From Moraxellaceae bacterium UBA2477 (GTDB lineage: Bacteria; Pseudomonadota; Gammaproteobacteria; Pseudomonadales; Moraxellaceae), in NCBI GenBank assembly GCA_002342025.1, contig DDPD01000016.1, positions 24,473 through 31,176 of the forward strand: 6,704 nucleotides of DNA. Direction: 5' to 3'. Below, piece after piece: positions 1-5,606 of the stretch. The position numbers and the translations under genes were made by a program. The notes below the pieces were generated by a model. It did not search any database. It worked only from the letters and a program-made list of their open reading frames with translations, and was not told the DNA's origin. Position 1 is the stretch's first letter. Each line of letters begins with the position of its first letter.

Positions 1-167
1 ACTAAGGTAATCCACTGGCTGGTCTGTAAGCGGCGTTCCTGCCACCAAATAAAGGCATACAGAAGCGTCACGCTGACCATCAGAACGGCAGCAGCGGTAT
101 AGACTCCGGCCACTTTATACGCCACAAAAAACAGCACCAGCGGCAGGAAATCCAACCACGCTTTCAT
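1..167 (-). CDS. yciB: Septation protein A / YciB family inner-membrane protein, N-terminal part (partial)
   Basis: The minus strand reads from an ATG at 167 to the window edge, giving 55 residues that begin MKAWLDFLPLVLFFVAYKVA. The opening FLPL(V)xFFxxYK block is the hallmark of YciB/IspZ (septation protein A). The family is a small inner-membrane protein, about 179 residues in E. coli, linked to cell division and envelope synthesis. Two hydrophobic segments are visible, about residues 5-17 and 22-41, followed by the polar WWQERRLQTSQW stretch expected of a membrane protein loop. The start is supported by an AGAGGT Shine-Dalgarno (complement of 175-180) 7 nt upstream. About two thirds of the protein lies beyond base 1. 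The gene is divergent from rnm, with 63 nt between the two start codons. Family assignment is secure; the molecular function of the family is still poorly defined. Confidence 0.9.
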   Translation of the reverse strand, partial: MKAWLDFLPLVLFFVAYKVAGVYTAAAVLMVSVTLLYAFIWWQERRLQTSQWITL

Positions 168-230
168 CCGTGTTACCTCTATCGAATCTGTTAAAGTCAG
201 GCATCTTAATGTACCGCGCGAGCACTATCC

Positions 231-1112
231 ATGCCGTTGATTGATTTGCACAGCCACAGCCAATGTTCTGACGGCAGTTTGTCGCCTGCCGACTTGGTGG
301 CCTTGGCGGTGCGCGCAGGGGTAAAGGCTTTGGCGCTAACCGATCATGACAGCGTGGATGGCATTCGTGAGGCCAGGCTAGCGGCGAACGGCACTGGGCT
401 GACCTTAATTGCAGGGGTCGAGCTATCTGCTGTTTGGGGTGTCCACAATATCCATGTCGTGGGCTTGCAGGTGGATATTGAGCATCCTGTACTCAAAGCA
501 GGTCTTGCCCAGCAAGCAGGTGCGCGGGCTGAGCGCGGCAAGCTCATGGCGGCCAAACTGGAGGCCTTAGGCATGAAGGGGGCGTATGAAGGTGCCTTGG
601 CGCTGGCCAGCAGTCCTGATGCCTTAAGCCGAACGCACATGGCGCAATGGCTGTTTGATGCTGGCCATGTCAGCACGATCCAACAGGCATTTGATAAATA
701 CCTAGGTCCTCGCAAGCCTGCTGCCGTGCCCATGCCCTGGGCGAGCTTGGCCGATGTGGTGTCTTGGATTAAGGCCGCTGGCGGTGTGTCGGTGGTGGCG
801 CATCCAGGTCGCTATGACATGAGCCGAACCAAGATGCGGCAGCTCCTTCAAGACTTTAAGGCGCTCGGTGGCGATGGCATGGAAGTGGCAACGGCTACCG
901 AAAAGCCAGACATGGTGGCTTATTTAGGTAAGCTATCTCAGCAGTTTGAGCTGCTGGCTTCGCAGGGCAGTGACTATCACGGCAAGCCTGCGCCATGGAT
1001 TGCCTTGGGCCGGTTCCCATCGCTGCCTGCAGGTTGTATACCGATTTGGACGGCCTGGGGCTGGCCGGCCACGGATGCCGAATCCGTTTTGAGCAGGGAG
1101 TTAACGGCGTGA
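231..1112 (+). CDS. rnm: PHP-domain 5'-3' exoribonuclease / 3',5'-nucleoside bisphosphate phosphatase (RNase AM, YciV/TrpH)
   Basis: This is a 293-residue protein, the usual length for YciV/TrpH. The PHP metal-site motifs are all present: DLHSHS near the N-terminus (H7, H9, then D14), TDHD at 37-40 (H39), GVELS with E64, H75 in NIHVVGL, AHPGRY with H191, and GSDYH with D248 and H250. These ligands form the trinuclear metal centre of the family. E. coli RNase AM matures the 5' ends of rRNAs and degrades short oligoribonucleotides, and related enzymes dephosphorylate 3',5'-nucleotide bisphosphates (family knowledge). The C-terminal PWIALGRFPSLPAG matches the E. coli PWIELGR...LPAG ending. The ATG at 231 is chosen because it lies directly before the first metal motif; its ribosome-binding site is poor, with only a GAGC-like match. 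The last four bases overlap the yciO start (GTGA), so the two genes are translationally coupled. No convincing promoter was found in the gap upstream. Confidence 0.93.
   Translation: MPLIDLHSHSQCSDGSLSPADLVALAVRAGVKALALTDHDSVDGIREARLAANGTGLTLIAGVELSAVWGVHNIHVVGLQVDIEHPVLKAGLAQQAGARAERGKLMAAKLEALGMKGAYEGALALASSPDALSRTHMAQWLFDAGHVSTIQQAFDKYLGPRKPAAVPMPWASLADVVSWIKAAGGVSVVAHPGRYDMSRTKMRQLLQDFKALGGDGMEVATATEKPDMVAYLGKLSQQFELLASQGSDYHGKPAPWIALGRFPSLPAGCIPIWTAWGWPATDAESVLSRELTA
1095..1100 (+). promoter_or_regulatory. Shine-Dalgarno of yciO
   Basis: AGGGAG lies 8 nt before the GTG at 1109 and inside the last codons of rnm. It fixes the GTG as the yciO start, in preference to the in-frame ATG at 995 deep inside rnm. 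Confidence 0.75.
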
Positions 1113-1729
1113 CACAGCATTGGCATTTACACCCAGAGAATCCGCAACCACGCTTACTTAAGCAAGCCGTGGAGCGGCTCAAAGCCGGTGAGTTGTTGGT
1201 AATGGCCACGGACGCTAGTTATGTCTTGGTCTGCCATATTGGTGATAAAGCGGCTTTAGACCGGTTACGCCGCGTGCGAGATTTGGATGATCATCATCAC
1301 CTGACCTTACTGTGTCGCGACCTGTCAGAGATTGGCACCTATGCCAAAGTCGATAACAGCGTATTTCGTTTACTGAAAGCGCATACCCCCGGCGCCTATA
1401 CGTTCATTTTGCCTGGGACCAAAGAAGTGCCTAAGCGCTTACTGCACCCTAAGAAACAGACCATTGGTATTCGCATTCCGGATCACCCGGTGGCTCAAGG
1501 CTTGCTGGAGTTGATGGGCGAGCCTTTACTATCCACCACACTGCAAATGCCCGGGGAAACTGAGCCGCTGAATGATCCTGAAGAGATTGTGAGCCAGCTG
1601 CAAAAGCGGGTCGATGTCATTCTTGACTCGGGCTACGGCGGTCTGCTCTCCACCACGGTTGTCGATTTTAGTGAAGGTAACCCTTTGGTACTGCGCGAAG
1701 GCCTAGGTGATCCGGTACCATTTCAGTAA
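1109..1729 (+). CDS. yciO: YciO, Sua5/YciO/YrdC (TsaC-like) family protein
   Basis: Starting at the GTG at 1109, the protein is 206 residues, the same length as E. coli YciO, and it appears to align without gaps from residue 1 (HPENPQPRL against HPDNPQQRL in the E. coli protein, from memory). Further family blocks are TLLCRDLSE, HTPGAYTFILPGTKEVPKRLL, TIGIRIPDHPVAQ, GEPLLSTTLQMPG and the C-terminal TTVVDFSEGNPLVLREGLGD. The family fold is that of TsaC/YrdC, the threonylcarbamoyl-AMP synthase of tRNA t6A synthesis, but YciO is a separate branch whose physiological role is not settled. The signature around residues 32-42 is unusual: MATDASYVLVC, where E. coli YciO has YPTDSGYALGC, so one Pro and two Gly are replaced. 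The next loop is also altered and His-rich (DDHHHLTL). The start overlaps the rnm stop by 4 nt (GTGA), implying a bicistronic unit. Family confidence is high; activity is uncertain. Confidence 0.92.
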   Translation: MTQHWHLHPENPQPRLLKQAVERLKAGELLVMATDASYVLVCHIGDKAALDRLRRVRDLDDHHHLTLLCRDLSEIGTYAKVDNSVFRLLKAHTPGAYTFILPGTKEVPKRLLHPKKQTIGIRIPDHPVAQGLLELMGEPLLSTTLQMPGETEPLNDPEEIVSQLQKRVDVILDSGYGGLLSTTVVDFSEGNPLVLREGLGDPVPFQ

Positions 1730-1751
1730 AGTATTCACCTGGCTTCGTGGC

Positions 1752-1757
1752 TATAAT
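1752..1757 (+). promoter_or_regulatory. Candidate sigma-70 -10 box of trpS
   Basis: A perfect TATAAT lies 23 bases after the yciO stop. There is no good -35: the 17-nt-spaced hexamer at 1729-1734 is AAGTAT. The predicted start, about 1764, falls at the end of a run of seven T (1760-1766) and leaves a leader of about 33 nt before the TTG start of trpS. The perfect -10 and the position between two genes support it; the weak -35 lowers confidence. Confidence 0.5.
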
Positions 1758-1784
1758 TCTTTTTTTGCTGTTCAGTCTAATTGT

Positions 1785-1788
1785 GGAG
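1785..1788 (+). promoter_or_regulatory. Shine-Dalgarno deciding the TTG start of trpS
   Basis: GGAG lies 8 nt before TTG at 1797. The competing GTG at 1806 would sit 17 nt away, and the far-upstream ATG at 1707 lies inside yciO and precedes the TATAAT box, so TTG is the best start. Confidence 0.75.
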
Positions 1789-1796
1789 CGACGTCC

Positions 1797-3014
1797 TTGA
1801 GTTCAGTGGCATCCCCCCAGCGCGTTTTGTCTGGTATGCGTCCCACCGGCCGTCTTCATCTCGGTCATTATCACGGCGTGTTGAAAAATTGGGTCACCCT
1901 GCAGCATGAGTACGATTGCTACTTTTTCGTTGCGGATTGGCACGCGCTGACAACGCATTATGATGATCCAAGCCAGCTTGAAGCCAGCACCATGGATATG
2001 GTGGTGGATTGGCTGGCGGCGGGCGTGAACCCAAAGGCGGCGACGCTATTCGTGCAGTCCGCTATGCCAGAGCATGCCGAGCTGCATCTGCTGTTGTCGA
2101 TGATGACGCCCTTGGGATGGTTGGAACGAGTACCGACCTACAAAGATCAGCAAGAAAAGCTCAAAGAAAAAGACTTGGCCACCTACGGCTTCCTGGGCTA
2201 CCCCTTGCTTCAAGCAGCAGACATTCTGTTGTATCGCGCGGGTTTAGTGCCGGTTGGTGCCGATCAGGTCTCCCACGTTGAGCTTACCCGCGAAGTGGCG
2301 CGCCGCTTTAACCACCTCTTTGGTCGTGAGCCTGGCTTTGAGCAGGCGGTAGAAGCGGCGGTGGTGAAGATGGGCAAGAAGGCTGCCAAGGTCTACATCG
2401 ACCTGCGTAAGCGCTATCAAGAAACCGGTGATGCGGCGGCCTTAGAAACCGCGCAAGCCTTAGTTCGAGATCAACAGAACATCACTTTGGGTGATAAAGA
2501 GCGTCTGCTGGGCTCTATCGAGGGATCGGGCAAAATCATCTTGCCTGAGCCTCAAGCTTTGCTGACGCCAGCCGCGAAAATGCCGGGCTTGGATGGTCAG
2601 AAGATGTCCAAGTCTTATGGCAACACCATCGCCTTGCGTGAAGCGCCGGATGATGTGGATGCCAAGATCCGCAAGATGCCGACCGATCCGGCGCGTATCC
2701 GACGCACCGATGCTGGCAACCCCGATGTCTGCCCCGTTTGGCAGTTGCACGAAGTGTATTCGGATGAGCAGCGTAAGCAGTGGGTGCAGGAAGGTTGCCG
2801 CAGTGCTGGCATTGGCTGCCTGGAGTGCAAGAAGCCAGTGATTGACGCCATCAATGCCGAGCTGGTGCCTATGCGTCAGCGCGGTCGTGAATTTGAGCAA
2901 GCGCCAGACATGCTACGTAGCGTTTTAGCGGAAGGTGCGGAGCGAGCGCGTGAAACAGCCGCTAACACATTAGCCGATGTACGACAGGCATTGGGGCTTG
3001 CTTACAGACGCTAA
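1797..3014 (+). CDS. trpS: Tryptophan--tRNA ligase, long form with four-cysteine (putative Fe-S) motif
   Basis: This is a class I aminoacyl-tRNA synthetase that charges tRNA-Trp in the cytosol, using ATP. From the TTG at 1797 it has 405 residues. The HIGH signature is HLGH at 21-24, within SGMRPTGRLHLGHYHG, and KMSKS is at 269-273. Typical TrpRS core motifs are present: FVADWHALTTHY, AAGVNPKAATLFVQS, GFLGYPLLQAADILLY and LVPVGADQVSHVELTR. Compared with the 334-residue E. coli enzyme there is an extra charged segment at roughly 182-246 before KMSKS. After KMSKS there is a four-cysteine array, C312, C334, C341 and C344 (C-x21-C-x6-C-x2-C), close to the [4Fe-4S] ligand pattern described for Thermotoga maritima TrpRS. 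The start is rare (TTG) but has a well-placed GGAG. A TATAAT box upstream suggests transcription independent of rnm-yciO. The 50-nt gap to scpA holds a candidate promoter. Confidence 0.96.
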   Translation: MSSVASPQRVLSGMRPTGRLHLGHYHGVLKNWVTLQHEYDCYFFVADWHALTTHYDDPSQLEASTMDMVVDWLAAGVNPKAATLFVQSAMPEHAELHLLLSMMTPLGWLERVPTYKDQQEKLKEKDLATYGFLGYPLLQAADILLYRAGLVPVGADQVSHVELTREVARRFNHLFGREPGFEQAVEAAVVKMGKKAAKVYIDLRKRYQETGDAAALETAQALVRDQQNITLGDKERLLGSIEGSGKIILPEPQALLTPAAKMPGLDGQKMSKSYGNTIALREAPDDVDAKIRKMPTDPARIRRTDAGNPDVCPVWQLHEVYSDEQRKQWVQEGCRSAGIGCLECKKPVIDAINAELVPMRQRGREFEQAPDMLRSVLAEGAERARETAANTLADVRQALGLAYRR

Positions 3015-3026
3015 GCCGGTTGTAAT
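2998..3026 (+). promoter_or_regulatory. Candidate promoter of the scpA operon
   Basis: TTGCTT (2998-3003, 3 of 6 to TTGACA) and TGTAAT (3021-3026, 5 of 6 to TATAAT) are separated by exactly 17 nt. The -35 overlaps the last codons of trpS. Transcription would start near 3033, about 32 nt before the scpA ATG and at the foot of a small hairpin. This is a sequence match only; read-through from trpS is the alternative. Confidence 0.38.
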
Positions 3027-3034
3027 GCCTTTTA

Positions 3035-3048
3035 CCGCTGCGAAGCGG
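3035..3048 (+). other. Small GNRA-loop hairpin in the scpA leader
   Basis: CCGCT (3035-3039) pairs with AGCGG (3044-3048) around a GCGA tetraloop of the stable GNRA class. No T-run follows, so it is not an intrinsic terminator. It lies 5 nt before the AGAGAG ribosome-binding region of scpA (3054-3059). If transcription starts near 3033 it would cap the 5' end of the mRNA. It is short, so chance occurrence is possible. Confidence 0.4.
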
Positions 3049-3064
3049 CAAGCAGAGAGCGCAC

Positions 3065-4039
3065 ATGAGCGAAAATAGTGTAGCCGAACCAGTCATGGAT
3101 TCGGCTTCTATAACATCCGAGACGGCATCTGAAGTCTCCGCAACGCCCGAGCCGCAGGTGACTGCACCTGCTGAGTTGCTCACGATCGCGCGCGTAAAAG
3201 GCGAATTAATTACCTCGTTACCCGATGATTTATATATCCCGCCTGATGCCTTGCAGGTCTTTCTCGAAACCTTCGAAGGCCCGCTGGATCTGTTGCTCTA
3301 CCTGATCCGTGCTCAGAACCTCGACATTCTCGATATTCCCGTTGCTCGAATCACACATCAGTACCTCGACTATGTGGAGCTGATGAAGCAGCTCAATTTC
3401 GACCTTGCGGCCGAATACCTTCTGATGGCGGCTTGGCTGGGCGAGATCAAGTCACGACTATTGCTGCCCAGACTGAAAACGCCTGACGGTGAAGAAGAGA
3501 TTGATCCGCGTGCCGAGCTGATTCGCCGCCTGCAGGAATACGAGCGTTTTAAACAGGCGGCTGCGCACATCGACAGCTTGCCTTGCGAAGGCCGCGACTT
3601 TTTTGTTGCTGTTGCCCAGCAGCCGGACTTCAGCCGCCAAAAGACACCACCGACCGTGGAGTTGCGTGAATTACTGCTGGCGTTGCAGGATGTGTTGCGC
3701 CGTGCCGACCTTTATGAGTCGCACCAGATATCCAAAGAGGGTCTGTCCATGCGTGAGCGCATGAGCCAGATGCTCGATAAATTGCGGGGTGAGGGCTTTC
3801 TGCCCTTTGTTTCTCTGTTTACGGTCGAAGAGGGGCGCCTCGGTGTAGTGGTGTCATTCATGGCCATTCTGGAGTTGGTCAAGGAAGGCCTGATTGATCT
3901 GGTGCAGACCGAAGCGTTTGCCGATATTCATGTTCGCGCTCGCGTTGGCGATGCCCGGGGCCATGCGCTAGACCTCGGCGAAGACGTCGAGATCGAACCC
4001 ACTGAACTCGATGAGGAGGCTGCGTTCGATGACGCCTGA
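3065..4039 (+). CDS. scpA: Segregation and condensation protein A (kleisin of SMC-ScpAB)
   Basis: This is the kleisin subunit that bridges the SMC heads and binds ScpB in the bacterial condensin, which compacts and segregates the chromosome. The conserved kleisin start is VFLETFEGPLDLLLYLIRAQ at 65-84, followed by LDILDIPVARITHQYLDYVE, the SMC-neck-binding helices (AAEYLLMAAWLGEIKSRLLLP) and RAELIRRLQEYERFKQAA. The C-terminal winged-helix region is about 225-295, with FLPFVSLF and FMAILELVKEGLIDLVQ. At 324 residues it is longer than typical family members (B. subtilis about 250). The surplus is an N-terminal extension of about 64 residues, of which 1-36 is Ser/Glu/Thr/Ala-rich and probably disordered, plus an acidic C-terminal tail. 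AGAGAG at 3054-3059 supports the ATG at 3065. The 3' end overlaps scpB by 11 nt, the usual coupling for this stoichiometric pair. The smc gene is not in this window. Confidence 0.95.
   Translation: MSENSVAEPVMDSASITSETASEVSATPEPQVTAPAELLTIARVKGELITSLPDDLYIPPDALQVFLETFEGPLDLLLYLIRAQNLDILDIPVARITHQYLDYVELMKQLNFDLAAEYLLMAAWLGEIKSRLLLPRLKTPDGEEEIDPRAELIRRLQEYERFKQAAAHIDSLPCEGRDFFVAVAQQPDFSRQKTPPTVELRELLLALQDVLRRADLYESHQISKEGLSMRERMSQMLDKLRGEGFLPFVSLFTVEEGRLGVVVSFMAILELVKEGLIDLVQTEAFADIHVRARVGDARGHALDLGEDVEIEPTELDEEAAFDDA
4013..4019 (+). promoter_or_regulatory. Strong Shine-Dalgarno of scpB inside scpA
   Basis: GAGGAGG lies 9 nt before the ATG at 4029. It identifies that ATG as the scpB start rather than the in-frame ATG at 4011, which overlaps the ribosome-binding site itself. 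It is embedded in the Asp-Glu-Glu-Ala codons of the ScpA tail. Confidence 0.85.
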
Positions 4040-4595
4040 TGAACTAAAAGCCATTGTGGAAGGCGCATTATTTGCGGCCGGTCGAGCGCTAAGCATAGAG
4101 CAGCTGCAAGCGTTGTTTGAGGAGGGCGCACGCCCCGATGCCGGCAGTTTGCGCGCCATTTTAAATGCGCTGCAGTCCGACTACAGCGAACGCGGCGTGC
4201 TGTTGCAGCAAGTCGCTTCCGGCTGGCGCTTCCAGGTACGTACCGATGTTGGCCCTTGGGTCAGCCGGTTATGGGAAGAACGCCCACAGCGCTATTCGCG
4301 AGCTCTTCTAGAGACCTTGGCGCTGATTGCCTATCGCCAGCCCATCACGCGCTCTGAGATTGAAGACATTCGTGGCGTGACGGTGAGCACGGCCATTGTG
4401 AAAACCTTGCTAGAGCGAGAATGGATTCGGGTGGCGGGCCATAAGGAAGTGCCGGGAAGACCAGCGCTGTTTGCCACCACGAAAACCTTCCTCGACGATT
4501 TTAATTTACAGGGCCTGGCAGATCTGCCGGCCTTGGCCAACCTTCGCGATCTCTCCGAGATTGCTGCTGAACTGGAACAAGCAAACCATGAGTGA
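4029..4595 (+). CDS. scpB: Segregation and condensation protein B
   Basis: This is the dimeric winged-helix partner of ScpA in the SMC-ScpAB condensin. The protein is 188 residues, close to the 197 of B. subtilis ScpB and shorter than many proteobacterial versions with acidic C-terminal tails. The first winged helix (about 1-80) opens with [20 protein letters not shown] and contains SGWRFQVR. The second (about 85-160) contains the most conserved block of the family, [20 protein letters not shown], followed by RGVTVS and then [20 protein letters not shown] and GLADLPAL. The start is ATG 4029, set by GAGGAGG at 4013-4019. It overlaps scpA by 11 nt and rluB by 8 nt, so the three genes almost certainly share an mRNA. 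Confidence 0.95.
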   Translation: MTPDELKAIVEGALFAAGRALSIEQLQALFEEGARPDAGSLRAILNALQSDYSERGVLLQQVASGWRFQVRTDVGPWVSRLWEERPQRYSRALLETLALIAYRQPITRSEIEDIRGVTVSTAIVKTLLEREWIRVAGHKEVPGRPALFATTKTFLDDFNLQGLADLPALANLRDLSEIAAELEQANHE

Positions 4596-5598
4596 AAAAC
4601 TGCAGAAAGTCCTCGCCCGTACCGGTCTCGGTTCGCGTCGTCACATGGAGCAGGCCATTGTTGATGGCCGCGTCAGTGTGAATGGCGCAATCGCCAAACT
4701 CGGCGACCGCATTGAGGAAAAAGATGAGCTGCGTCTGGATGGCCGTCTCGTGCATTTCTCCGTGGTGAATGAATTGCGTCGTCGCGTCATTGCCTACTAC
4801 AAGCCTGAAGGTGAGATCTGCTCGCGTCATGACCCGGAAGGTCGTCCGACCGTGTTCGACAACCTGCCGCGCATCAAGGATGAGCGCTGGGTTATGGTCG
4901 GTCGCCTCGACATCAACAGTACCGGCTTGCTGCTGTTTACTAACGATGGTGAGTTTGCCAACCGCCTTATGCATCCCTCCAGCGGCATCGAGCGTGAGTA
5001 TGCTGTGCGTGTGATGGGCACATTGACCCCTGACATGCAGCGCACGCTCTGTGAAGGCGTTGAGCTCGATGATGGCCCCGCGAAGTTCGAGAGCGTCTCG
5101 GAGCTGGGCGGCGAGGGCTTCAACCGCTGGTGGCAAGTCGTGGTGAAGGAAGGTCGCAACCGCGAAGTGCGCCGTCTGTTTGAGTCGCAAGAGCTGAAGG
5201 TCAGCCGTTTGCTGCGTACCCGCTATGGCACGCAGAAGCTGCCGCGCGAGCTGCGTACCGGTCGTTGGATCGAGCTCGACAAGCCCGATATCGACAACCT
5301 GCTGGGCGCGGTCGAGCTGCGTCCGCGTCGTGGCGGTACCGGCTTGTTTGGCATCACCAAGCGTCGTGTCGAGAAGCAGAAAGAGAATCCATTGCCAGCC
5401 CGTCCGGTTTCGCAGCAACGCCAGCGTCGCACGCCTGAAGAGGCCGCGAAGAGTGGCGAGCGCAGCAAGCCGTCGCGTATTTCGCGTCCGCAAAGCAACA
5501 CACAAATGACGACTGATGCCCCCCGCAAAGGCGGCTATTTACGTCAACAAAAGCGTGATGGTCGCAAGCCTGATGATTCGTCCGAAAACAACCGTTGA
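4588..5598 (+). CDS. rluB: 23S rRNA pseudouridine synthase RluB (RsuA/RluB/E/F family)
   Basis: The RluB type isomerises one uridine of 23S rRNA helix 93 (U2605 in E. coli numbering) to pseudouridine. The 336-residue protein begins with an S4 RNA-binding domain (about 2-60: [16 protein letters not shown], then [16 protein letters not shown]). The catalytic domain follows, with the [17 protein letters not shown] motif and catalytic Asp at D108, then [27 protein letters not shown] and the closing [18 protein letters not shown]. The last ~90 residues (245-336) are a basic, Arg/Lys/Gln/Pro-rich low-complexity tail; E. coli RluB has 291 residues in all. ATG 4588 is chosen because [10 protein letters not shown] is the family start; the frame is open further upstream inside scpB. 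Arg codons are mostly CGT/CGC, as in well-expressed genes. The start overlaps scpB by 8 nt. RluB rather than RsuA/RluE/RluF is inferred from motifs and from the scpB neighbour. Confidence 0.92.
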   Translation: MSEKLQKVLARTGLGSRRHMEQAIVDGRVSVNGAIAKLGDRIEEKDELRLDGRLVHFSVVNELRRRVIAYYKPEGEICSRHDPEGRPTVFDNLPRIKDERWVMVGRLDINSTGLLLFTNDGEFANRLMHPSSGIEREYAVRVMGTLTPDMQRTLCEGVELDDGPAKFESVSELGGEGFNRWWQVVVKEGRNREVRRLFESQELKVSRLLRTRYGTQKLPRELRTGRWIELDKPDIDNLLGAVELRPRRGGTGLFGITKRRVEKQKENPLPARPVSQQRQRRTPEEAAKSGERSKPSRISRPQSNTQMTTDAPRKGGYLRQQKRDGRKPDDSSENNR

Positions 5599-5606
5599 GC
5601 TGAATC

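Noticed and set aside
168..230. Divergent promoter pair between yciB and rnm
   Set aside because: A TAATGT hexamer at 207-212 and other weak matches exist, but none has a matching -35 at 16-18 nt on either strand, so no promoter is called although at least one probably exists.
995..1108. Upstream ATG extension of YciO inside rnm
   Set aside because: The YciO family start aligns at GTG 1109, which gives the canonical 206-residue length, has AGGGAG 8 nt upstream and forms a GTGA coupling with rnm.
1707..1796. Upstream extension of TrpS by 30 residues starting at an ATG inside yciO
   Set aside because: It would overlap yciO and lies largely before the TATAAT box. The extra residues have no TrpRS similarity, while TTG 1797 has a proper Shine-Dalgarno.
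4471..4587. Upstream extension of RluB into scpB
   Set aside because: The S4 domain begins right after the ATG at 4588; the extra residues are an out-of-frame reading of the conserved end of scpB.
4501..5505. 334-codon open frame on the minus strand, antisense to rluB
   Set aside because: It is exactly antisense to a well-recognised RluB, its predicted protein is Ala/Thr/Gln/Leu-rich with no family resemblance, and long antisense frames are expected opposite genes with biased G+C-rich codon use. It has no separate promoter or ribosome-binding evidence.
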